Source: Rubritalea squalenifaciens DSM 18772
GTDB lineage: Bacteria > Verrucomicrobiota > Verrucomicrobiia > Verrucomicrobiales > Akkermansiaceae
Length of the DNA: 64,000 bases
Direction of reading: 5' to 3'
NCBI RefSeq assembly: GCF_900141815.1
Contig: NZ_FQYR01000007.1
Span: 1 to 64,000, forward strand
The translations under genes were made by a program, and so were the position numbers. Shown one piece after another: positions 10,145 to 18,083 of this stretch; positions within the stretch are counted from its first letter, which is position 1; each line of letters opens with the position of its first letter. The notes beneath the pieces were generated by a model that searched no databases, was not told where the DNA came from, and was given only the letters and a program-made list of their open reading frames with translations.

Positions 10145-12427
10145 TTACTCCAAGCTTAAATTCAATCGATAGAAAGTCTTCTCATCCGGCAAATCTGGCT
10201 CCACAAAGAGCTCTCCGTTGCTTTCCTGAATACCAAAACCCACTCTCTGTATCTGAAATCGTGATCCGTATAGGCTGCTAGCTAAAGTCTCCCAGTCCAG
10301 GAGATTGTCACTCACTTCCAGCACGGCTTTTAAAGAGGAACTTTCAAACATAGATGGCAGCTGCAAAATTTCACCATCCATCGCCAATAGATCTCGAGCA
10401 TTCGCGATACCTGCTGTAAATGCCGCATATTCTACGAGGTTGGAGATACCATCCGCATTGTCATCATCATCATCTCCTCCCAGATAGCCTTTCATGAGCA
10501 TCCAGTCGTTGAAGCTTGTTTGAGTACTTCCAAACTTTCCGTTCACCTTGGTATTGTAATTCTGATAGCTTGAATACGTACCCTGGAGCCAAAGCACGCT
10601 CTCACCAAGGCCATGACCTCTCGGAACAAAAGGCCGGATATTGTCTACTGATGAATCCACCGTAACGGGTTCCCATTCGAAACTCGCTCCCCCATCCGTA
10701 GTCGTACCTTTCCAGATTTCATAACGGTTGTTCGCATTCAATGGGACATTACTCAGACTGGATAACTGGAATGGCTCGGTAGCATTACTTGATAGATAGA
10801 CCACATTCGGTCTTTCTGGATCAATACAGATACCACCAGCATAGTCATCTTCAGACGAGTACAAGGGTCTCCCTGCATGGGCGATAAAGCGCTTTTCCCA
10901 CTGACTGCCATTCCATCTTGCGTAGTAGTAATAAATACGGTCACTCGTCCAATCTGAACCACCTGTGGCCAGATCCACCTGTACGGTAAAGACGATCACC
11001 GGATCGCCGTTTTTCTGGTACTGGATATCCCAAGTCCAAGCCCGACCACCAGGTATCCACTGATTCGGATCGCTTTGAGCTGAACTACTGTATTGATAGA
11101 CCACTGTCCCTCTCTCGGGTGTGGTTGCATCATGTAACAGTGGAGTGTCGGCCAATGGTTTGATCACAGTTCCATCTGAATGAAGAACATTTCCACCTTT
11201 GATGCGTGCATGGTAAATCGAATTATTCTCGTTTCTCGGATGACCGTCAGTGTAGATAAAATCTACCGCATCAAGCCCGTTGCCAGTGTATCTTACATAG
11301 GGTCTGGTACTACTCCCTCCATTTCTCACCAACTCCTGTAAAGTACTCCATGTGGCCCCTTGATCAGTCGATACGGTCCAGTTGGGATTCCACCCAATAC
11401 CTCGTGTAAAAGTATAGAGTTTACTACCCTCTGCACTCATCATGTAGGTATTCGCATAAGAATGCCTGGATCCAGAGCCGTGAGTTTGCTCAGCTCCCCA
11501 GTCGCTTAGACTTTGTGGATCGGTAACATTCGATATTCGATAATAAAAATAATTGTCACTAGAATGTCGTGCATAGCAGGCTAGCAGCTTGCCATTCGTC
11601 AAAACATGCAAGGAAGGATTATTGTGATCATCCACTTGAGTAACGCTGCTTAATTCACTCTCATGGCTTTGTCCTGTGGCAGGGTCATACTGGCTTACAC
11701 TGATGCGCCCATTCTTTTTCACATAGCCAATGTAGAGTTTGCTATTGTGCCAGACAGCCCTCTCATCATTAAACCATGTCCAAACTCCGTCCTCAACAAG
11801 CACAGGTTCGCTATTCCCGGGTACAGTAGTGTCTACTGGATCACTGTAAGACACTCCATCATACCAAGCCCGATCATTCGTTGATGAGGCACCTGTATCA
11901 TCTATATATACCTTAATTTGACCATTGGCATCCGCATTAGTATTTCCAATAAACGCCCTTAACTGATTACGGTTACTGCCAGCCACTGACGTCAGCCCCA
12001 AATTTTCAACATTATTACCACTGGGAGAATAGACACTTAAACTATCAGAAGTGAGCCCCGCTTGCACACTCCAGTTGGCCCCACTCGCAGAGAGAAAGTT
12101 GACGTACACACCATACTCCGTTCCGGCATCTAGTCCCGTGATCGTAGTAACCAGCTTGGCGGCATCACCATAACCACCTGACGCCCCGTCTTTCTCATAA
12201 ATGCCATTGTTTCCAGCTACATCAAAGCCAAAACCGTCTCTAAATCTCCATAGATTATCGCTCGTAATGCTTGTGGTCCAAAAAGGTGATGGTGTACCGC
12301 CTACTGCTTCAGTGTTCGCAGCATTCGCATCCACGTATGTTGGAGTAGCAGCTTGTGCGACCATAGCAATCAGCAGGCTAAACACTGCGACCCACCCATG
12401 TTTATTAAATCTCTTGGCTCCTAACAT
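10145..12427 (-). CDS. Secreted BNR-repeat beta-propeller protein, candidate ulvan-lyase-like enzyme
   Basis: A 760-residue secreted protein with a signal peptide (1-27, cut after VAQAA). Residues 28-195 are a module shared with the two PEP-CTERM proteins downstream on the same strand. From about 205 a BNR_4-type propeller begins: WTWFNDERAV (216-225), DDHNNPSLH (266-274), YARHSSD (285-291), YTFTRG (338-343) and YTDGHPRN (392-399). The H268/H288 spacing and a following Tyr and Arg342 resemble the catalytic set I recall for PL24/PL25 ulvan lyases. The C terminus has an Asp-rich DDDDDNADGISNLVEYA segment and a domain ending FYRLNLSLE, common at the ends of Verrucomicrobial secreted proteins. 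No PEP-CTERM anchor is present. Lyase activity is inference; a different polysaccharide substrate is equally possible. Confidence 0.75.
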   Translation of the reverse strand: MLGAKRFNKHGWVAVFSLLIAMVAQAATPTYVDANAANTEAVGGTPSPFWTTSITSDNLWRFRDGFGFDVAGNNGIYEKDGASGGYGDAAKLVTTITGLDAGTEYGVYVNFLSASGANWSVQAGLTSDSLSVYSPSGNNVENLGLTSVAGSNRNQLRAFIGNTNADANGQIKVYIDDTGASSTNDRAWYDGVSYSDPVDTTVPGNSEPVLVEDGVWTWFNDERAVWHNSKLYIGYVKKNGRISVSQYDPATGQSHESELSSVTQVDDHNNPSLHVLTNGKLLACYARHSSDNYFYYRISNVTDPQSLSDWGAEQTHGSGSRHSYANTYMMSAEGSKLYTFTRGIGWNPNWTVSTDQGATWSTLQELVRNGGSSTRPYVRYTGNGLDAVDFIYTDGHPRNENNSIYHARIKGGNVLHSDGTVIKPLADTPLLHDATTPERGTVVYQYSSSAQSDPNQWIPGGRAWTWDIQYQKNGDPVIVFTVQVDLATGGSDWTSDRIYYYYARWNGSQWEKRFIAHAGRPLYSSEDDYAGGICIDPERPNVVYLSSNATEPFQLSSLSNVPLNANNRYEIWKGTTTDGGASFEWEPVTVDSSVDNIRPFVPRGHGLGESVLWLQGTYSSYQNYNTKVNGKFGSTQTSFNDWMLMKGYLGGDDDDDNADGISNLVEYAAFTAGIANARDLLAMDGEILQLPSMFESSSLKAVLEVSDNLLDWETLASSLYGSRFQIQRVGFGIQESNGELFVEPDLPDEKTFYRLNLSLE

Positions 12428-12457
12428 ATTAATTGATCTATCTTTGATCAGGATAGA

Positions 12458-12483
12458 GAAGGCGCCAGAGATCCAGCGCCTTC
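12458..12483 (-). terminator. Hairpin downstream of the 12.5-kb PEP-CTERM gene
   Basis: A perfect 8-bp inverted repeat, GAAGGCGC and GCGCCTTC, with a 10-base loop, sits 30 bp after the stop of the PEP-CTERM gene. The run following it on the minus strand is TCTATCC, so the U-tract is poor. It may be a weak terminator or a 3' stabilising stem; it lies in the 85-bp gap ahead of the BNR gene. Confidence 0.45.
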
Positions 12484-12512
12484 AATAGAAGACGATTTTG
12501 GTACTCAAGCCA

Positions 12513-13205
12513 TTATCGGCGACGATGCCAGATACAGCCTAGAAGCCCCAAACCAAGAAGCGCAGAAGAACTAGGCTCCGGTACGGCGGCCAGTTCATAG
12601 CCTACCCCGTCGTACCAAGTACGGTCATCGTTCCCCGGATTGTCATCTATATAGACATAGATATTGCCCGAGCCATCAGCGGTAAATGTCCCAAGACTAG
12701 CTTGGTAAAGGTCTCTATTACCCTCTTCCACCATGACACCACCACCATTCGTGAACTCCACCGTATTCATCACGGTGCCATCATTAGCGTTTCCATCACC
12801 CAAGCTAGTCGCCGTATTATAATCAAAGACAGTCAAGTTGCCTGATTCAGTTCCAGCCTGAATGTCCCACTGTCCATTGCCCGTCGTGCCAGCAACCCAG
12901 AAGTAAGCATACAGAGTATATGTCTCGCCAGAGTTCAACCCTGAGATAGTGGTGCGAAGTTCAGGTGCATCTTCACCCGGATTACTATTACTATCATTAG
13001 CAGTATAAACCGCTCCACTGTTACCAAACGTTGAACGCAGTGACCATTGGTCATCATCATTAATCGTCGTTCCAGTCGGTGAATAGGAATTACCATTAGC
13101 TAAATCGGTGTTGGCTTCCGTTGCATCCACATAGGTAATGGCTGCGTGGCTGAGTGACGCAGATGCCAATATGGCGAGGCTGGTGTATATTGAGGTGTTT
13201 TTCAT
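12513..13205 (-). CDS. PEP-CTERM sorting domain-containing secreted protein (first of two)
   Basis: Read from the ATG at 13205, which begins a clean signal peptide (MKNTSIYTSLAILASASLSH); a GTG 39 bp upstream is in frame but would spoil it. The roughly 170-residue body matches the N-terminal module of the BNR protein (TYVDATEANTD, TTISGLNSGETYTLYAYF, GNIYVYIDD, RTWYDGVGY). The C terminus is a textbook PEP-CTERM: VPEPSSSA, a hydrophobic helix (LLGLGLLGCIW) and HRRR. Exosortases recognise this signal and process the protein at the inner membrane for export to the surface, usually with exopolysaccharide. A candidate exosortase lies at 24.5-26.2 kb. Function of the body is unknown; it looks like a beta-sandwich. 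Confidence 0.88.
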   Translation of the reverse strand: MKNTSIYTSLAILASASLSHAAITYVDATEANTDLANGNSYSPTGTTINDDDQWSLRSTFGNSGAVYTANDSNSNPGEDAPELRTTISGLNSGETYTLYAYFWVAGTTGNGQWDIQAGTESGNLTVFDYNTATSLGDGNANDGTVMNTVEFTNGGGVMVEEGNRDLYQASLGTFTADGSGNIYVYIDDNPGNDDRTWYDGVGYELAAVPEPSSSALLGLGLLGCIWHRRR

Positions 13206-13334
13206 ATGTTTTTGAGTATTTTCTCCTCCGACGAACAGCTTCACATCTTATTCACCGAAAGAGATATTCACTAATCAATAACACAGGTTCTCAAAGGTTA
13301 GTCATATCGTGGAAAATTTTCAGCTATCACTCAA

Positions 13335-13360
13335 AGAGGGGCAACCGTAGTTGCCCCTCT
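13335..13360 (-). terminator. Strong 11-bp hairpin downstream of the second PEP-CTERM gene
   Basis: A perfect stem, AGAGGGGCAAC paired with GTTGCCCCTCT around a 4-base loop, lies 24 bp after the stop of the gene ending at 13384. Only TTTGAG follows on the minus strand, so it is either a terminator with a poor U-tract or a stem protecting the transcript's 3' end. It separates the two PEP-CTERM genes. Confidence 0.6.
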
Positions 13361-13383
13361 CACTAAATAATATGTATTCAACC

Positions 13384-14040
13384 TTAGCGGCGGCGGCGCA
13401 ATATCATGCCAAGACCAGCGATACCCAATAAAGCTGAAGTACCTGGCTCTGGTACTGCTGCCAGTCCATAGGAGGCACCATCAAGCCAGATTCTCTCCTC
13501 GATACCGCCAGACAAGCCATCGTCATCCATGAAAATCTGAATTTGGCCTGAACCGTCAGCCACAGCCGTTCCCAAGTAACCGCGCAAACCCACTCGATCA
13601 CTTGCAGCATGGCCTGTCAGCTCAGAAAAGCCAACAACGCCGCTAGTACCACCAGCTCCGTTGAATGTGGTAAAATCAATCCCGTTCAGTGATGCACGTA
13701 CACCTCCACGATTGCCATCCGCATCAGCTCCAGCTCCAAAGCGAATATAGTTCGTATAGATGTCGTAAGTCTCTCCAATCGCCAACCCTGTCAGGGTCAT
13801 GGTGAGAATAGCCACATCCTCCGTATCATTCCAGGCTTCCAACACCGTGATACCTCCTTCACCGAACCCATCACGTTGCCTCCAAAAATCATCAACTTGT
13901 GAGTTCGTCGTATTGATCTCTGAGTTAGGACTAATGTTACTCAGATCATCAGCTACCGAGACAAATGTAATCGCTCCGTGAGTTATCATGCTACTCATCA
14001 ACATGCCGCCGAGCGTAGCGGTAAGTGTATTTAATTTCAT
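13384..14040 (-). CDS. PEP-CTERM sorting domain-containing secreted protein (second of two)
   Basis: A 218-residue protein with a signal peptide (1-22, through MLMSSMITHG). The body is a diverged copy of the module in the neighbouring PEP-CTERM protein and BNR protein: DDFWRQRDGFGEGG, TMTLTGLAIGETYDIYTNYI, SGQIQIFMDDD and RIWLDGASY. It ends in VPEPGTSA, a short hydrophobic helix (LLGIAGLGMIL) and RRRR, so it should be an exosortase substrate. It lies 109 bp downstream of the FecR/LamG gene; that gap holds a 10-bp inverted repeat. The sigma/FecR pair directly upstream is a plausible controller of its expression. Role unknown; a matrix or enzyme-accessory protein is one possibility. Confidence 0.87.
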   Translation of the reverse strand: MKLNTLTATLGGMLMSSMITHGAITFVSVADDLSNISPNSEINTTNSQVDDFWRQRDGFGEGGITVLEAWNDTEDVAILTMTLTGLAIGETYDIYTNYIRFGAGADADGNRGGVRASLNGIDFTTFNGAGGTSGVVGFSELTGHAASDRVGLRGYLGTAVADGSGQIQIFMDDDGLSGGIEERIWLDGASYGLAAVPEPGTSALLGIAGLGMILRRRR

Positions 14041-14058
14041 TCTAGTGTGTTACTTTGA

Positions 14059-14127
14059 GGTTATTAGGCGCCTGTTTAGCTAACAAAAAGTTAACTCATC
14101 AACGTGTTCACCTATTACCTAATAACC
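14059..14127. promoter_or_regulatory. Separated inverted repeat upstream of the second PEP-CTERM gene
   Basis: GGTTATTAGG at 14059-14068 and CCTAATAACC at 14118-14127 form a perfect 10-bp inverted repeat with 49 bp between the arms, filling most of the gap between FecR/LamG and the PEP-CTERM start. It could be a pair of operator half-sites or a long stem-loop in the leader. A 9-mer, AGGTTAGTC, just outside it (14139-14147) recurs at 13295-13303 upstream of the other PEP-CTERM gene. Confidence 0.4.
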
Positions 14128-14149
14128 CTGAAATCAGTAGGTTAGTCTG

Positions 14150-15715
14150 CTACTCGAATTTATTTTCAAGCATCAGCTTCTGGATTTGCGTCTCACTAAG
14201 GACACCGCGAAAAATATAAAGTTCGTCTATGTCTCCGTCCACAGATTGGGCTCCTTCTTTGTTTTCTATTGCCGCCCCAACCCTCAAAGGCATAGCACCC
14301 GCAGAAGCAACATCTGTATTGATCTCCGTTTTTTTCTCGAACGATTTGGGATACAAGAGCTCTCCATTCACGTAATGATAAACCTCAGGAAACCCATCTT
14401 GCCTAACCTTGCCTGTATAGACACTAGCTATATGAATCCACTTCCCATCTATACCCCTACTACCCAGCGGTGAATACACAGCACTATGCATCGCTGACGT
14501 AAAGAGTCTCAAATCATTGTCACCTTTTTCCAAGAATACTTTCCATAATCTGCCACTCTCACGCTTACCCCAACTGCAGTATGGAGTGCGCCCACCTAAT
14601 CCATAGCTATCACCACGGTGTCTGACCCAAGCCGCGATGGTACGGGGCGTATTACCTCCAATCGCCTTCAACTGCGTCTCTCCATATACCCCATCACCAT
14701 TCAGGGAAAAGCAACTACCGAATCGGCCGGCAGCAACATAAGACGCCTCGTCATCAACTTGCTCTCCAAACAACTTCTTGAGTTCAAGACGAGCAAGTTC
14801 AGGCTCACGCTCACTTATATTCCCTTCAGCAGCAAATGCTCCATCATCCAGCTTATCAAAACTCCAGTGCATGTAGGGCAGATCACGGTCAAAGGCTTTC
14901 CTAAAATTCTGAACTTGAAAATCCTGCTCCAGCATTCCGCCTAACGGGCTAACTTTGACAGCCTGGCCTTCTAGCAAGATTTCACTCTCTTCTTTGTAGA
15001 AAACACGCACCTTCCCTTTGCCGACATGTACCTGCTCAAATCCGTCTGAATCAAACCAGACACCAAACTCAGTGCCTAAGTCCTCCACAACCATTGTTTC
15101 TGTTACCACCTTGAAACCCACACCCTCAGGGGGAACTTTGAACCAGGCCAAGCCCTCCTTCATTTGCACAGACGTGTCACTCAACACCTTCAACTTGCTC
15201 GGACCCTCCACTATAGCTTGCACACCATTTGGAAAAGTAAATCTTACTAGCCCATGACGCAAAGTCACTTGATATCCCACCTTGAGCTGATCTTGAGGCG
15301 AAAGATCTTTCCCGTCATAGCTAACAGATAGAGAAGCATGGTTAGAATACTCAAAAGCTATCACATCCTCGCTGGGAGGAGCTGGTATGAACTGAGTCTT
15401 TACCAGTAAAGCCGCGAGACCTATTAGCAGCATAGCCGCCAATCCATAAACTACGGACTTCAGAGCCCCTTTCTTGCGCTCGGCCAAGACCATATCCGGG
15501 CTCACTGGCATAGTCCCTAACTTGACACGATCTTCGGCAGTTTGCTTCAACAAGGACACGAGCTGCATATGCTCCAGATACAGCAGACGTACTGCTGAAT
15601 CATTGCGGAGAATCTCCATAAGCTCTTGGTGACCAGCCTCACTGATCGTACCGTCCTCAAGCTCTTGGATTAATTCTTCGGCACGCTCATTCTTTTTAAT
15701 TTCTGCAGGCCTCAT
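14150..15715 (-). CDS. FecR-domain membrane protein with C-terminal LamG domain (putative anti-sigma regulator)
   Basis: Read from the ATG at 15715, which overlaps the sigma factor stop in an ATGA junction and implies translational coupling (521 residues). Residues 1-85 are cytoplasmic and rich in charged helices (AEELIQELEDGTISEAGHQE), a typical anti-sigma-like N terminus. A membrane segment follows at 86-108 (SVVYGLAAMLLIGLAALLV). A periplasmic FecR domain spans about 140-255 (VRFTFPNGVQAIVEGPS, MVVEDLGTEFGVWFD, HVGKGKVRVF). The rest is a LamG/concanavalin-like sandwich (TIAAWVRHRGD, GKWIHIASVYTG, GDIDELYIFRGVLSETQIQ). FecR proteins relay a periplasmic or surface signal to their partner sigma factor. 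The LamG part may sense a carbohydrate; that is inference. Confidence 0.88.
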   Translation of the reverse strand: MRPAEIKKNERAEELIQELEDGTISEAGHQELMEILRNDSAVRLLYLEHMQLVSLLKQTAEDRVKLGTMPVSPDMVLAERKKGALKSVVYGLAAMLLIGLAALLVKTQFIPAPPSEDVIAFEYSNHASLSVSYDGKDLSPQDQLKVGYQVTLRHGLVRFTFPNGVQAIVEGPSKLKVLSDTSVQMKEGLAWFKVPPEGVGFKVVTETMVVEDLGTEFGVWFDSDGFEQVHVGKGKVRVFYKEESEILLEGQAVKVSPLGGMLEQDFQVQNFRKAFDRDLPYMHWSFDKLDDGAFAAEGNISEREPELARLELKKLFGEQVDDEASYVAAGRFGSCFSLNGDGVYGETQLKAIGGNTPRTIAAWVRHRGDSYGLGGRTPYCSWGKRESGRLWKVFLEKGDNDLRLFTSAMHSAVYSPLGSRGIDGKWIHIASVYTGKVRQDGFPEVYHYVNGELLYPKSFEKKTEINTDVASAGAMPLRVGAAIENKEGAQSVDGDIDELYIFRGVLSETQIQKLMLENKFE

Positions 15716-16260
15716 GAGTTTACCTTCCCTGCTACTAAGCTTTGCTTGATCTCCATACAAGTCTTCAAACTTCCCCTGATACGGTGTAAAGCTACTTTCA
15801 GGGCACCTACACTTCTCTTGGTCGCCCTAGCGTAATCTGACAGTCCAGCCTTCTTCCAATAGCGGTGTAATATCAACTCCTGATCTTTGATCGACAGGCG
15901 CCCGATACAGTCCTGCAGGTCTGCCATTTTACGATTCAAATTCTGCTCATCCAGGCCAGATGCCTCCTCCGCAAGCATGTCCAGCACATCGTCATCTAGC
16001 ATCACGCATTTACTGCGTCTTACTTTCTGCTGCTGAGCCATGACTTGGAACCGAGCTATCGATAAAGCCCAAGCTTTAAAGTTAGTGCCTAGCTCAAATT
16101 CATCCTTCTTGCGCCACAGTACCTCATTCGTGTTCTGGATCACATCATCCACCTCCGGAGCTCCTGGTAGCAACGAAATCACAAAAGCCCGGATCATCGA
16201 CTGGTGATTTACCAGCAGATGAACGAACTCGCTTTCAGGATCTCGGGAAGCATTCTCCAT
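15712..16260 (-). CDS. ECF-type RNA polymerase sigma factor
   Basis: A 182-residue sigma-70-family protein read from the ATG at 16260, with an in-frame GTG one codon upstream. Region 2 (about 12-81) contains APEVDDVIQNTNEVLWRK and FKAWALSIARFQVM. Region 4 (about 121-172) contains LSIKDQELILHRYWKKAGLS and a recognition helix RSVGALKVALHRIRGSL. There is no region 1 or 3, as expected for extracytoplasmic-function sigma factors. The type matches sigma factors expanded in Planctomycetota and Verrucomicrobiota. It overlaps the FecR/LamG gene by 4 bp, so the two form a regulatory pair. Targets probably include the PEP-CTERM and BNR genes just downstream, but no promoter motif could be assigned with confidence. 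Confidence 0.92.
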   Translation of the reverse strand: MENASRDPESEFVHLLVNHQSMIRAFVISLLPGAPEVDDVIQNTNEVLWRKKDEFELGTNFKAWALSIARFQVMAQQQKVRRSKCVMLDDDVLDMLAEEASGLDEQNLNRKMADLQDCIGRLSIKDQELILHRYWKKAGLSDYARATKRSVGALKVALHRIRGSLKTCMEIKQSLVAGKVNS

Positions 16261-16333
16261 CACCTAAGAGATAACACCTCTCAAGCTAAGGTTACAATTT
16301 AATCTTACTTTCGCCAGCGAACCTACTGGACAC

Positions 16334-16363
16334 AAAAAAAGCCCCACGGTTTCCCGTGAGGCT
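16334..16363 (-). terminator. Rho-independent terminator of rpsA
   Basis: On the minus strand AGCCTCACGG, a GAAA tetraloop and CCGTGGGGCT form a 10-bp stem with one mismatch or wobble, followed by seven T. It lies 31 bp after the rpsA stop and ahead of the sigma factor gene, so the two are separate transcription units. Confidence 0.92.
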
Positions 16364-16394
16364 TTGTTTTGAATCTTCTCTGTAGCGAGAGGAA

Positions 16395-18083
16395 TTAGTC
16401 TTCGGATGGGCTCCACTCTTCGCCACCACCGGAGGCGAGGTTGAAGGCCTGCTCGAGACCAACCATTTCGCTGGAAGGCTTGAGTGTCTCGAAGGACTGG
16501 GACTCCTTGCGGAGTTGCTCTTCGCTGTACTCGACAGCCTTGATGGAAAGACCGATGCGGCGCTCGACTTTGTCCACCTTGATAACGCGGGCTTCCACGT
16601 CGTCGCCAACCTTGAGAACGTCTTTCACGCGCTCTACGTGATCTTCGCTCAGCTGGGAAATGTGGATGAGACCGTCGATGTCGTCCTGCAGGTTCACGAA
16701 AGCACCGAAGGATGCGATCTTAGCAACCTGACCCTTAACGAGGTCACCAACCTTGAACTTGTCGTCGATGTCGGACCATGGATCGTTCTCAGCTTGCTTC
16801 ACGCCGAGAGATACACGCTGGTTCTCCTTGTCGATGCTAAGAACAACTGCCTCAACTTCGTCGCCCTTCTTGAGGACTTCAGATGGGTGGTTGATCTTGC
16901 GTGTCCAGGAAAGATCAGAAACGTGGATCATACCGTCGATGCCTTCCTCGAGACCTACGAATGCACCGTAAGTAGTGAGGTTACGCACAGTACCGGTGAT
17001 GCGCTGACCGATTGGGTAGCGAGCTTCGATCTCGTCCCATGGGTTCTCTTCGAGCTGGCGTACGCCGAGGGAGATCTTCTGCTCTTCGATGGAGATACCG
17101 AGAACAACTGCTTCGATCTCTTGGTCGAGTTCGAGAACGTCGGATGGACGTGTGATGCGCTTGACCCAGGAAAGTTCGGAAACGTGTACGAGACCTTCGA
17201 CACCCTTCTCGATTTCCACGAAAGCACCGTAAGGAAGAAGCTTGGTAACCTTGCCCTTGACGCGCTGGCCCATTGGGAACTTGGCTTCGATGTCTTCCCA
17301 TGGGTTCTCAGTCATCTGCTTGAGACCAAGGGAAACACGCTCCTTGTCACGATCTACGTCGAGGATCTGCACGTCGAGTGCCTGACCGATGTGGAGCATC
17401 TCGGATGGGTGAGAGATACGGCCCCAGCTCATGTCTGTGATGTGAAGGAGACCGTCCATACCCTGGAGATCAACGAATGCACCGAAGTCTGTGATGTTCT
17501 TCACAACACCTTCGACCTTGTCGCCAACCTTCACAGTCTGAAGGAACTGCTGACGCATTTCAGCGCGCTCAGCTTCGATAACTTCACGGCGGGAAAGAAC
17601 GATATTCTTACGCTCGTCGTTAACTTTAACGATCTTGAATTCGAAAATTTTACCAACGTACTCGCCGAGGTCTTTTGGTGGGATGATGTCCACCTGGGAA
17701 CCTGGAAGGAATGCTTCCACGCCAACGTTGACCATGAGGCCCCCCTTGACCACACTCTTGACCTTGCCTTTGACAAGACCACCGTCTTCGTAAACTTTGA
17801 CGATCTTCTCCCAGTTCTGCTTGTGAGCAGCCTTTTCTTTGGAGAGAACAACCATACCATTGTCATCCTCAAGCTTCATGAGGAGAACTTCCACACCGTC
17901 ACCTACTTCGATTTCATCGTCTTCGAACTCGGAGGATGGGATTGCGCCTTCGGACTTGTAGCCGATGTCGACAAGAACGACCTGTGGGCGGATATCAATA
18001 ATAGTACCATTAACGATGGTACCTTCTTTAAATTCACGGAACTTGGAATCGATCAAGTCCGAGAGTTCAGCATTAATGCTCAT
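16395..18083 (-). CDS. rpsA: 30S ribosomal protein S1
   Basis: A 562-residue protein with six S1 RNA-binding repeats at about residues 15-85, 103-168, 188-257, 273-343, 360-430 and 447-517. Repeats 3-6 carry the clear VxGxVxxxxxxGAFVxL and GLxHxSxLSW patterns (for example DFGAFVDLQGMDGLLHITDM). The length matches the six-domain S1 of Gram-negative bacteria. S1 binds mRNA leaders on the small subunit and helps initiation on transcripts with weak ribosome-binding sites, which fits the many genes here without a clear Shine-Dalgarno. Repeat sequences are strongly codon-biased, as expected for a highly expressed gene. A structured leader precedes it and a strong terminator follows. Confidence 0.97.
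   Translation of the reverse strand: MSINAELSDLIDSKFREFKEGTIVNGTIIDIRPQVVLVDIGYKSEGAIPSSEFEDDEIEVGDGVEVLLMKLEDDNGMVVLSKEKAAHKQNWEKIVKVYEDGGLVKGKVKSVVKGGLMVNVGVEAFLPGSQVDIIPPKDLGEYVGKIFEFKIVKVNDERKNIVLSRREVIEAERAEMRQQFLQTVKVGDKVEGVVKNITDFGAFVDLQGMDGLLHITDMSWGRISHPSEMLHIGQALDVQILDVDRDKERVSLGLKQMTENPWEDIEAKFPMGQRVKGKVTKLLPYGAFVEIEKGVEGLVHVSELSWVKRITRPSDVLELDQEIEAVVLGISIEEQKISLGVRQLEENPWDEIEARYPIGQRITGTVRNLTTYGAFVGLEEGIDGMIHVSDLSWTRKINHPSEVLKKGDEVEAVVLSIDKENQRVSLGVKQAENDPWSDIDDKFKVGDLVKGQVAKIASFGAFVNLQDDIDGLIHISQLSEDHVERVKDVLKVGDDVEARVIKVDKVERRIGLSIKAVEYSEEQLRKESQSFETLKPSSEMVGLEQAFNLASGGGEEWSPSED

Noticed and set aside
13206-13244. Upstream GTG start for the first PEP-CTERM protein
   Set aside because: It would put 13 polar residues before a perfect signal peptide; the ATG at 13205 is the better start despite a long spacing to the purine-rich site.
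14059-14147. ECF promoter assignment from the shared AGGTTAGTC 9-mer upstream of both PEP-CTERM genes
   Set aside because: Only one 9-mer matches, its distance to each start differs, and no second box at constant spacing was found.
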